This document shows positions 29,401-40,075 of a DNA stretch of 64,000 bases, one piece after another. Below the pieces are notes generated by a model. It searched no databases and was not told where the DNA came from. It was given only the letters and a program-made list of their open reading frames with translations. Position numbers and translations under genes: made by a program. Every line of letters starts with the position of its first letter. The stretch's first letter is position 1. Origin of the DNA: Nothopassalora personata (lineage: Eukaryota; Ascomycota; Dothideomycetes; Mycosphaerellales; Mycosphaerellaceae); assembly GCA_033816765.1 (NCBI GenBank), contig CM066292.1, forward strand, positions 5,270,001 to 5,334,000, given 5' to 3'.

Positions 29401-32400
29401 GGATCTTGCCTTAAGCGATTTGCTTATCTATCTAGTGCTTAATGATTTCGTCTTCTTACTTAGACATACGGTATAGTCGCTTAAAGGGTAGTACAGCGCT
29501 AGGCTTTAGTTTAATTTTATAGTCGATACTAGGCCGATGTAGTAGGAGCTCTTCTAAAGCTTTCTTTAAGAAGCAGTCGATAAACTTATAGTAGGTTAGC
29601 ATTAGGTAATCCCTAGGGTTTATCTCCTAGTCGTTAATCTTTATAAACTTGTCTACGTCTACTTAGGCATACATCTTATATACTTATAGGGTTAGTGTAA
29701 CGCGTTCTAATAGCGGCACGAACGTAGCGGCGCGTACGTCTAGCCGTAAGATGGTCTTCTCGTCTAAAAGCATCTTATAAGTGCCGCTAGCAACCGTCCT
29801 TATATTGTACGTAGTTATAGCGCATACGGTAAGCGGATCCGTCGATTATAGAGATTGCTCGACATTCGGATCGTAGATGTATATTAAGTGGACTTACGCT
29901 CCCTTTTACTTAGCGAGGCGCATAAAGTATTCTACATTAACTTCCTTAATGTTAGCGGGCTTCGCCTTAAGACTCTCTACTTATTAAGCTACCGCTTCGG
30001 CGGTCGCTACTACTATAGTAGCTTTCGCTTCCTTTTCTTTAAGTCTCTTCGCGGCTCGGCGGGCTTTACCTAGGCCTCGAGTAGTTATGCGCTTAATAGT
30101 ATCTTCGCTATCGGCGGGTAGCGGTAGGCGGGCGTAGTACTAAGTAACATCGCCTTCTTTATCCTCCTCGACTGTTACTAGCCTATAGCTAGTAGCGGAC
30201 AGTTCTTCATATGTCTAAAGCGTAAGGATAGGGTTCTAATCTTAGTTATTTACTAACTGAACCTAGGCTAGTCTACTATCTGCTAGGCAGTGCTCCTTAC
30301 AATAGTCCGAGTCGAGAGTTATTATGCCGGACTTATAGTGTAGTCCCGGCTAGTGCTTATTATGCTAGGGGCGTCCTAGCACAATATCGTACTTAAGGTT
30401 AGTAAGCTAGCCTATGATGTTCTCGGTGTGGCCGTTAATATCTAGGGAGAACTTAGTCCGGTATTTAATTAGTTCCTTTACGGTAGACATGTCGGCTAAG
30501 CCTAGTACTAACGGGCTATCTAACTTAGTAAGTAGTAGTTCATTCTTTCGCGTATATACGATGTTAACGTATGTAGAGTTTACTCTAATATTAAGAAATA
30601 AGAATGCATTCTTTCCATTCGCCTTATAAGGTACTACGAGGTATAAGCCTATAATAGGGTTGTGTTCTACATGCACTATTCGTAAGGAATGGGATAATAT
30701 CTTAAGATTACTCTCTAGAGCCTTATCCCTTATTAACATGTTCGTATCTAGTCTACTAGTTGTTACGCTTAACGAGTGGACTATACTTTTTTCGACTAGG
30801 TAGTCGGGCGCGGTAGCATCTAGTAGGCCTAGAGCTTACACTCCTTATCGGTTAGCTTATAACCTAGCTTACGGCACTTCTTGTATAGTCTCTCCTTTAT
30901 ATAGCGCTTAGTCTCTACGTCATCTAAGAGTAGGAGGTTCTTAAACTCGGCTAGGCGAGTGTCCTATAGGAGGCGGTTAACCTTACGACAGTTGCTCGAG
31001 CCGCTAGAGCCTACTACTAGTAGAGAGCCGTTAGACTTATCGTCTTTCTTAGCGGTAGACTTCTTCTTGCTTAGGTAAAGAGTCTCGGCGACCTTAAAGT
31101 CCTCTTCGGCTTTAAATAAGGCGTTAACTGCCTCGTTAAGAGTCTTCGGGTTAGCTTACTAGTAGCGGATAAGGTAGCGGTAGTTTAGCTTACGCATTAG
31201 GTTGTCTATAGCGTCCTTACCCGTTATGCGTATTAGGTTAGCGTAACGGCGCTACTTACGATAGAGCTCGGCGAAGGAGTCCTTAGAGTAGTCCTCTAAC
31301 TGCTTTAGGGTCGCTATACTATCGCGGGCACGACCGATAGGATTGCGATTACCGTACTACTCGATTAGAGACTTCATTATCTTATTAACTGATAAGTATA
31401 GTTTCTTACTACCGCTTATAATGCCGGCGATAGATAGGACCTTCGGGTTAAGCAGTGCCTATACACCGCTATTGGTGTAGTCTAATATAAACTTAAGTAT
31501 AGCGTCCTTGTCGCGGAAAGTGGTTGCTAATAACTTGGTCTCTAATGCGCTAATCCACTTCTTAAGAGTAGGTCCCTTTAATTCTCCGTCTTTATTAAGG
31601 TCGCCTTAGAACTTATACTTTAGTCCGTCGACGTTCTTATCGGTTCTCTAGGGACGATTGAGCGTGTCGACTATGTCGAGGATATTATTAAAGTCTACCT
31701 TAGTAACCTTCTTAGACTTCTTAGACTTACGGCGGCGAGTACGGCGGTCGTCGTCGGAGGACTCGTCGCTACTACTGCTACTATCGCTAGAGTCCGGATT
31801 ACATCTCGCCTTCCTACTCTTACGCTACTTACTAGCCCTATCCTTTCTACTAAGCTCTTTACCTAACTTATCGGATAAGTCTCTACTACTAGACTACTTA
31901 CGACCCTTATCCTTATTCTTGTCCTTAGGAGGCGATGGTTTACGGCCTAAGCGGCGGCGTGAGATAGATCTTAATAGTAAGGATCGGCGGTCCTTGCCTC
32001 TCTCTTCTATACGGCTACGCTACTCGGCGGCCTCTAACTCCTTAGTATATGTATTGCGTAGGGCTTAGAGATTATGCTCGTAATTAGTAATAGCTTCTTT
32101 ATAGTTGTCTACTTCACGCTAGAGCTTATCGATGCGGGCTTCGCGTTCCTTAACCTAGATTATAGCTTACTTCGCCTATACATAGGACTTCTTAGCGTCC
32201 GCGGGAACTAGTAATACCTTAAGTGCGGCTAGCTTAATCTAAGTAGCACTAAGGTCTTAGATAGCTAAGTCGCGTTCGGTAACTGTAGTGTTACGCTCTA
32301 TAACGGCTATGTCGCGTTCTAACGACGCCGTATGGCGTACTTAGGTAACTAGGTTAAGGTTATTAATAGTAGTGTCGCGTTCTACTATAATCTTAGCTAG

Positions 32401-32950
32401 GTCCTTACGGAGGTCGTTTTACTAAGCGTTTAACGTCTTAAGTAGCTTATCTAGATTAGCTACCTTATTCTTTACGTCGTCGAGTTGCTTACGCGTAATT
32501 CCGAGTTCCGTTTACAACTTATCTCTATAGGCCTAATTCTCGTAATAGCTCTTATATAGCAACTCGGCGAGGTTAGAGACATTACGGTACTCCTCTTCGC
32601 CGCGGCGTAGGATGAAGTGGATAGCGGGAGGTGCGGACACGTCGCTACCGTATAACTTTTCGAAAGCGGCGATGTCGAGTTAGGTAAGCGACTTAAGCGT
32701 TACCCGATAGGTCTTCGCGACTTATGTCTCTTTAATTCCCGCCTCTTTACCTTTATCTATCGCTACGTCGTCGGTGTAGTCTACTGCTACTATAGCTTCC
32801 TTGCCTTCCTCCTCGATAATCTTGTCGTCGTATAGGAAGTCGCTTAGGTTAAGGTATACTTATAGTTCGGTAACTAGTTTACCGAGGTTAATTATCTTTT
32901 ACTAGAGGCGTTCTTATTCTTACTCTTACGTCGCATTACGACCTTAAGTC
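26436..32950 (-). pseudogene. G2 gag-pol with chromodomain (RIP-degraded)
   Basis: Reading right to left on the minus strand. Gag is about 30850-32900 (LKKWISALETKLLATTFRDKD, with a basic coiled N-part). The protease region is 30100-30750, including a 110-codon open piece at 30407-30739. RT is about 28900-29500, with MPFGLCNTLGTFQAYVNNTL and YLDNILIFS at 29018-29029, where the second catalytic Asp is now Asn. RNase H is about 28250-28700. The integrase zinc finger and core are about 27000-27950. The chromodomain is about 26440-26690 (EWYVERIVDSHRS, YKYYVKWVGNNKLT). Many TAG/TAA stops; dead. The frame reaches BG1 right after the chromodomain. Confidence 0.8.
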
Positions 32951-33261
32951 TATATATTAAGCACCGACTCGCGTTAGACTACTAGTCGTAGCGCTAGTAG
33001 CGACTACCGGCCGCCGTTACCGCGTACTATTCTGTTACCTTAGGCACGATAGGGTGTCGTGTTTTGTTAACTAGGGACTTGTTAACTTAACTTAAGCACG
33101 ATAGGTGTCGTGCTTAGTGACTTAACTTAGTGCGTTTACTATCGCACTTTTTTACTTAGAGTCGCACCTAGCCTATAGACTTAACGCGCTTGTCGCGTTA
33201 CTTAATCTACCCTTCGTAGATCCCTCGTAGCTTATCTACGGAAAAGAATGGTCTAACAAAG
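32951..33261. other. G2 leader
   Basis: Non-coding stretch between gag and the 5' LTR. It holds repeated TTAGGCACGATAGGTGTCGTG-like units (33040-33110), i.e. a short tandem or inverted CACGATA/TGTCGTG motif. The PBS would be at 33245-33261. Confidence 0.45.
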
Positions 33262-33422
33262 TGTAAGGGCACCTACTTAGGTAGTACGAAGTTGTTAGAT
33301 AAGCTATCTAAGAGGTGCGCGAGGCGCGAGAAGTTAATATATAAGCCGAGGCACGCGGGTCGGCCCGGGCCCGGTCACGTGACTTGCCACGTTTACTCGC
33401 TGTACGGCTATGGGCCGTTATA
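33262..33422 (-). repeat. G2 5' LTR
   Basis: 161 bp, less mutated than 14059-14219. Contains CGGCCCGGGCCCGG followed directly by GTCACGTGAC (33374-33383). Confidence 0.88.
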
Positions 33423-33427
33423 GCAGC

Positions 33428-36400
33428 TGCCGCATTAAACCTAATGTTAATAGATAAAGTCTATAACATAGGCACATCCTTCTATATCTATAATAATCTT
33501 ATAGACCTTTAGAATGTTAGGCTAAGACTAAGGCCTATATACTTCTTATAGGCCGTTAGGTAAGAATCTCTTATAACTAAAGGAGAATTAGAGTAGGTTA
33601 TAAAGAACTATCTTAGTTAAGAGACTACCCTCCTCCTTCGTAATGTGCTTTACTTACTAGAGTTAGATACAATACTAATCTCTATAGAACTCCTATATAA
33701 GAAACATAGAGTTTACCTAGATAGACTATCTAAAATGCTATTCTAGAAGGACAAGCCTATAGGCTTAGTTAAGATAATAAAAAATGTTATTGTCTTTAGG
33801 AACCTTATAGTAAAGAGGGGTTCTAGGAAGGATAAAGACAGATTAGTACTAAAAGGACTTACTGCTCTTACATTTGCTAAGCTAAGAACTAACATAGTTA
33901 GATAGTATTAAAGGCTTAGGCATATTAGGAGCACATTACTTAATGCTACAAAAGAAGTAGTTAAGGGCCTAGAAGATATTAATACTATAGAGTTAGGGCA
34001 CTATAAGACTTATAAGCTTATAAGGTTATAAAGAGTTGTTTTAAGAATCCCTAGGAGACCTATACTAGAGGCATTAGATAAAATCCATGCTAACCTAGTT
34101 AGTCTAATTACTCCACTCTCTTATAATAGTTACGTATATTGCCTTATACTTACGTGTGCTAAAACTAGGATAAGATAGTGCTTACCACTTCTAAAGAAAA
34201 GTAATGCTCTAATAGCAATTAAGACTTAGCTTACTATAATATAGAACTACTATAAGAAGAAACCTAAGATCTAGTTCTTAGATAGTAGTAGGGAATTTAA
34301 CAACATTAAACTTAGAACATATACCTAACATAAAGGGATTAGATAGGATTTTGCATTACTATACATACCTAAGTAGAACGGAATTGCTAAAGCTTCTAAC
34401 AAAGTTATTATTAATAAGGCTAGAGCTATGCTTATAGACTCTAGCTTACTATAGAACCTCTAGCCCTAGGCTATGGATTTTGTATGCTATATTACGAACC
34501 GTCTCTTTAACTTAACAACAAAAAATGTACTATAGATTAACTTTAAGAAGGACCTAGGCATTAATATTAAAGAGATAGACTTAAGGAATGTAAGGAGGTT
34601 TAGATATAAAGCATACAAACATAACGACAATTATACTAAGTCTAAAAAGTTCTCTATAAGGGCGGACATATAGTAGTATATAGGATTCTAGGGTAGTTTA
34701 TTAACTAACTACCTACTATAGAAGCTATGGTAGGAGAAGGTAAAATAGGTCTATAAGATAACCTATTCCCCCTATATAACTTTTAATAAAGATTTCTTAT
34801 AGAACTCGTAATACTAAATCCCTATAGGTAAGTAGGTCGCTTAGGGGGAGTAGATAGGGCAGACTATTAAGAGCTCCTAGCTTACTACTAGTAATAAGCA
34901 TACTGTCCTAGATAACGAGATTACCTTCCTTAGACACCCCTATAATAACCCTAAGGACCCTTACTATAAAGGTATTTATATGCCTTATAAAGGGCTATAC
35001 GAGCTAGAAGCGAGTTACTAACCCTATAAACCTTTAAGGGAAGCTATGTAGCTAGAGGGGGAGCTACAGCAGTATAGTAACTAACCTAACTAACCTAAAA
35101 CACAAAGGGCTTCGTAACAAGACTCCCCTAACTAAGGTTAGTCTTAGGGGGAGCATAGGACAGAAGATTCACGTCTACTATTTAGAGACACATCCCCCTA
35201 GCTCTAGGAATAGTCTCCTATAGAGCATACCTAGCTCTAGGAACAGTCTCCTATAGAGTACACTTAGCTCTAGGAACAATCCCCTATAGAGCATAAGCCT
35301 TAGACTTTATAGTCTAAAGAACTACACTAAGAAGACATAGCCCTAGCTATGTAAGAAGACCCTAATTAGGCTATAACACTATTCTACCCTACCCTATATA
35401 TTAGTAAGAGGAAGAGAGATAGGACTTATAAGCCTATAAAGACTAAATAAGCTAAGGTCTATCCTAAGCTAACTAGGAGAAGTTTAAGATAGAATAGATT
35501 CTATTATAATTACAGCAAACTTAAGAAAGTATTCGCTACAATAGCTATAGATAATATAAAGAAGGGGAAGCTTACAGATCCTACTACCCTAACTAAAGCA
35601 TTAAATAGACCTAATAGAGCTAAATAGATTAGGGCAATTAGAAAGGAATTTAACTCCTTAGAAGACATAGAATGTGTTATATAGATCCTATTATAGAAAG
35701 TCCCTAAGGGTAGGAAACTGCTTATAGGAAAATAGGTCCTACACTATAAGTATCTTCCTAATAGGTCTATTAAGAAGCGTAGAGCTAGATAGGTAGTAAA
35801 GGGGTTTACTTAAAAGTAAGGGATAGACTATATTAAAACCTTTACTCTAACCCTAAGGCTACTAACAAGTAGGATTCTCCTAGCCCTATATATAGTTCTT
35901 AGCTAGAAGAGGAGACAGATTAATGTTAAAACAGCATTTATAAACCCTAACATTAATAGACCTTTATACATTAAACCACTAGAAGGGGTAGAACTTATTA
36001 AGAAAGATCTATCTAATAAAGTCCTAGAAATTAAGAAGGGACTATATAGATTAAAACAAGCTATAAACCTCTAGTACTATAATACTAAGGAAGCTCTAGA
36101 AGAATTAGGCCTAAAGAGACTTAATTCTAATGCATGTCTTTTTTAGGGGGAGAATCTTTTAGTTCTCCTATATATAGATAACTTTTAGATCTTTAGCGAC
36201 AGTAATTAGAAGATTAAGAGGTTTATTGCTAGACTAAAGAATAAGTACTCTATTAAAACTGTTAACACTAACCTTTTCCTAGGCATGCAACTAAAGAGTG
36301 AAAAGAATGGAGATCTCTATGTCTCCTAAAAGCACTATACTTTAGAGAAACTTTAGAAACATAGCCTAGACTTAGCTAAAAGTGTTAAGTATCCCCTTAA

Positions 36401-37090
36401 TCGCCTGTATAAAGCTTATAAAGAGCAATGCAACATACAGGATTATAATCTGTTTAATATATTGATTAGGGAACTCTAGTACCTAGCTAACTAGACTAGG
36501 CTAGATATCTCCTATACAATAAACCACTTAGCTAAATTCTTAGCTAATCCTTTAGTAGAACATATTGCTATAGTAAAGCATGTTTAGAGATACATTACTA
36601 GAACAATTGACAAGTGCCTAATCTTTAGAAAAACACAATCCCTAAAGCTAGAGATCTATATAGACTCTAATTTCTCTAGAGATCTAATAGGTAGATCCAC
36701 CTTAGGACTCCTAGTTAAAATGGCTAGAAGTCCTGTTATCTAGAAATCTAACCTACAGAAGGAGATAGTGCTATTAAGCACTAAAGTAGAGTATATAGCC
36801 TTAACTAAATGCTTTAGGGAAGTAATATAGTTGAGAAATCTACTCTATAAAACCTAGAAAATAACTAACTATAAAGCTTAAGCCTTTAAGATCTTTATAG
36901 ACAACTAGTCTACTATTAAGCTAGTTAGAGATTACACTAACTATAGAAGAACTAAGCATATTAGACTAAGGAACCACTTTTATAGACATATTTATAAAGA
37001 AGGCTTAATTGTAGTTAAGTATATCCCTACTGCATAGTAGCTTATAGATTAGCTTATAAAGCTAAAGTTACTAAACTACATTCTCTAAGG
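33428..37090 (+). pseudogene. C1 pol: protease, integrase, RT, RNase H (RIP-degraded)
   Basis: Continuation of the C1 polyprotein after G2. Protease start is ALNLMLIDKVYNIGTSFYIYN. Integrase includes YVYCLILTCAKTR and FLDSSREFNN. RT of copia type has VPKGRKLLIGK, INVKTAFINPNINRPLYIKP and YIDN at 36171-36182 (expected Y-x-DD, second Asp lost). Then KKGLYRLKQAIN and the RNase H end NLLYKT...RTKHIRLRNHFYRH with a TTKALP-like tail. The order PR-IN-RT-RH identifies Ty1/copia. Stops are mainly TAG at expected Gln. Confidence 0.8.
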
Positions 37091-37100
37091 GAGGCTTCTA

Positions 37101-37393
37101 GAGACTAACCACACTTTTATTTGTATATAGTAAGACCTTTATTTATTCATAAGTATTTATAAAGCAATATCTCATTTGTTTAGAGACAGTAGAGGAAAGT
37201 TTTTATTTATTAGCCTTAAGGGCTAGATTTATTTAGGGTATCGCATATCTTGCTATGCTTATATAACTAGACTATAGAGAGGCCTACTTTAGAACCGCCT
37301 TTTAAGGTAAGATCTAGTTTATTATTATAGACTCTAATTTAGGGGAGCTATAGTATTAAAACAAAAGGAAATAGAGAAGTAGACCGCCCTTGC
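37101..37393. other. Probable C1 3' LTR remnant
   Basis: AT-rich DNA directly after the C1 polypurine tract. By position it should be the 3' LTR, but no partner repeat is visible at the 5' end. No coding signal. Confidence 0.35.
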
Positions 37394-38368
37394 TTATAAC
37401 GGCCATTTTATCCTTTAGCCCTAACTAAATCACTAAGACCTTATACAAGTACACTATCTAGACTACTACTTACTATTAAAACTACTAGAGCCTCTAGAAC
37501 CCCTCTTATAGGAAGTCGAGTTTAATATAGCACCCTCCTAAAAGTCATTATTAGTGCCTAAGCGCTGTAGGAACTAACGAATTAAGGTAGTAACCTTATC
37601 CTAAGAGAGGGAGTTAGAGAATAGGAGGCGAAGCTCTAGGAGGACAGTTCTAGAACTATTACTAGGAGCCCTAGGGATACTTAGGCGCTAGTCTACATCG
37701 CTAGGAATAAGCTAGGTAGGTGGCATCTAAAGACTATATCTAGAGGTACTTATGCTAGGAGAGTATAGAACTAGAGATAGGAAGCCCTTACGTAGAGGAC
37801 TGCTACGCATAATAGGAGGAGATCGACTATACTATATACTACCCTAGAATGTAGCACTAGCGGAGCGAGTATAACCTACACTAGGCTACTAGTAGGTTCT
37901 AGATAGACTAGCGGCACTCTACTATAGGGTCCGTAGAGAGAAGAAGCTACACTTATCGTAATAATTATTAAGAGCGCAGTTAGTATAGTAGCCCTTAAAC
38001 TATCCTAGAATAGTGTAGTAGCTAGAAAAGGGAAGGTTAGATCTCTCCTTATAGCGGTTGTAGGCGCTACTGAAGTGCTAAATAAGATAGTCTATAGCGG
38101 AAGCCTATAAGGTAGGAAGGTAGTTCTAACTACTATTAAGGTTTATAGTAATAGTATTAGAAATACGACCTTAAGGGTTAACTGTTATATAATCAAAATC
38201 CTAGGTAGCCGCGTTAATCTAACCCTAGTTCGGTAGATTAGTAATACTACCCTTAGTAGTTAGAAGCTTCTTCTTATAGAAGGTAACCTTAAGGGATACT
38301 ATAGTAAGCTACAAGGTTATATTCTTCTTAGTAATCTTACGCCTACTCTCGATAATCTACTTAACTAG
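37394..38368 (+). pseudogene. Unidentified RIP-degraded reading frame
   Basis: One frame can be followed for about 970 nt, interrupted almost only by TAG and TAA codons, the hallmark of CAG/CAA codons after RIP. Pieces include ATLIVIIIKSAVSIVALKLS, RSLLIAVVGATEVLNKIV and SKLQGYILLSNLTPTLDNLL. It ends where BG2 begins. The position and helical, charged composition would suit a Gag-like protein or another element's coding region, but I recognise no motif. Function unknown. Confidence 0.45.
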
Positions 38369-38441
38369 TATTAACGACTGTTTAGTTATGTTAACCTTAG
38401 GTTTAGTTATGTCGACCTTAGGTTTAGAGGGGGAGTCCCTT
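38369..38441 (+). repeat. BG2 5' LTR, first part, with 21-bp duplication
   Basis: Starts TATTAACGAC (BG1: TATTGACGAC) and ends at the CCCTT target site of C3. It contains two tandem 21-bp units (38381-38401, 38402-38422) where BG1 has one. Confidence 0.75.
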
Positions 38442-38647
38442 TATTACGTTATAAGTGGTTAGAAGTTATAAAATGGGCTTATAAAGGTGTTTTAAAAGTA
38501 GATAGTAGATTACATATGTCTAAGCTAGAATTGAAGGGGCTACTTATAAAAAGGCTATAGGTAACTAATTAATGTCACCTAATTCTTAGCGGCTACTACC
38601 TTAGGTTTAATTAGGCTACAGCGCCGGTACACGCTTAGATCGTAATA
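38442..38647 (-). repeat. C3 3' LTR
   Basis: 206-bp partner of 45454-45659, differing by a few transitions. Confidence 0.88.
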
Positions 38648-40075
38648 CACCCCCTTAGCTCGTGCGGCTTATAGGTAAATAAGCTAATCGTATGTAATCG
38701 CGTGCACCCTATCCATTACCTATCACCCCACCTACCCACCTTATAACGTTAGGCTTCGTTACTACGTGCTTATTAGAGCTCCATTGTAAGCTATACAGTA
38801 GGGCGCTAAGTTAGCGTTTTAGGTAAGGCTATTATCCTAGCCTTACATCCCTATTTATAATCTTACTAAGTCCCTTATACTATAGTTAACCTATATAATA
38901 GGTTCTAAACGATGTAAATCTTGTCCGGTAGGGTAGCTAAGCTGTTCTTATAGTACTAAACGGTAAGGCGTGCTATCTCCCTACATTTTAACGGACATGT
39001 AAGGTTGTAGGTTCGAGTCCTAGGGGTTATTATATCTACTGAATTTATTGCTTAGCCTATCGTCCGCTTTAATGTCCGCTCTATTATTCTTAATTAAAAT
39101 CCTAGGTATTATAGTACGCTATTGCTTCGGCAATTGGGGTGCCTTACTACTATCTAATAACCGCGCACATGTAACTTCGGTCACGGTCTTAGAGAACTCC
39201 GCTTCCTACCTTAGGTAGAGATTACCATTTAGCTACGTCCTAGTAGGAACTTCTTTACCTAATGAAAGGTCTTTATAGCTTATAAAGGCCTTATCTTTTT
39301 ACTTAGGGTAAGGGTAATCCTAGCGACGGTAGTGCTATAGGTACTACACGCCTAGCGGGTAGAGATACTATCTCTAAGTAAGGTAAGGACGATAATAGAG
39401 GCATCGATAATGTCATAACGATCGTTATAATATAGTAACGGAGGTAGTAATAGTAATACTACTAGTAGCGAGGTTAATAGTATTTTAGCGCCTATAATTA
39501 GCTACGCCGTTACAGGTGCTTATACGCTACACCGCTACTAGTAATAGGGGTGTTTCCGGTCCTTTTACTATAGGCTAATAGGAGTCCGAGAAACACCTAG
39601 TAATAATAGTACTAGGGCAGCGCCGGTAAATAGTAGACGCTTACTCTAGCGGTAGCGGCGCTAGCGGCGCTAGGCGGTAGTACGGAGCCGGTAGAGGAGA
39701 TAGTAGTACCGAACATACTATACAGCCTCTACCGGTCTATGTTAGTTAAAGAAAGAGGAAGGGTTTAGAACTAAAGAGGTGTTTTTATATAGTCCTACTA
39801 CTAGTTCCTTCCTATTTTAGTATAAAAAGGATAAAAGGGAAGTCGCATCTATCCGAATGCGGAAGGAGAGGCATAATGGAAGTAGCGCTTAGTAGTAGCT
39901 AATTACTATGTCGTATATGCTATAATGCGCCGAGAAGAGGAGTCCTATAGTTAAAGCCTAGTACTAGTAACTGTCGAGAAGAGCTACTAGTGTAGTAGGC
40001 CTACGTATCTTAAGCGTTATTATTACCTCCTAAGGTGATGCGGCCTATATTAGTATCTATAGTAGGCGCTAAGGA
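38648..40075. other. C3 extra 3' region with tRNA-like B-box and hairpin
   Basis: No pol homology. At about 38930-39040 a GTAGCTAAGCTG (A-box-like) is followed by GGTTCGAGTCC, a perfect RNA polymerase III B-box. It may be a tRNA or SINE relic, but I could not fold a full cloverleaf. At 39548-39597, GGTGTTTC and GAAACACC form an inverted repeat around about 34 bp. No convincing ORF. Confidence 0.35.

Larger units (their letters stand above)
14059..33422 (-). mobile_element. G2: RIP-degraded Ty3/gypsy chromovirus, interrupted by BG1
   Basis: LTRs of 161 bp at 14059-14219 and 33262-33422 (TGTAAGGG...CCGTTACA) differ only by RIP-type transitions as far as I read them. The target duplication is GTAGC (14054-14058) versus GCAGC (33423-33427), itself differing by one RIP change. 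Coding order on the minus strand, right to left: gag, protease, RT, RNase H, integrase, chromodomain. BG1 splits the element right after the chromodomain. A polypurine tract (AAAGGGGGGG on the minus strand) abuts the left LTR. Confidence 0.9.
5758..37100 (+). mobile_element. C1: RIP-degraded Ty1/copia relic, split by two nested insertions
   Basis: The oldest layer here. Its parts are 5758-6938, 13830-14058 and 33428 to about 37100, all plus strand. The Gag-Pol frame continues through both insertion points once G1 and G2 are removed (HLEKN then PRNRSKKGK; GRIVA then ALNLMLIDK), which proves the order of events. The 5' end just before 5844 ends in ACA followed by a primer-binding-like site. A polypurine stretch (AAGGGAGGC) near 37088 marks the 3' end. 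The outer LTRs could not be delimited: the 5' one seems truncated at the host boundary and I see no matching 3' copy. Stops are nearly all TAG or TAA at expected Gln codons. Confidence 0.8.

Noticed and set aside
31658..32068. 136-codon Leu/Arg/Ser-rich plus-strand ORF
   Set aside because: Reverse-strand shadow of the G2 gag region, which is collinear with the rest of the G2 polyprotein on the minus strand.
38930..39040. Functional tRNA gene
   Set aside because: B-box and T-loop are good, but the acceptor and anticodon stems do not pair, even allowing RIP changes. Kept only as a possible relic.
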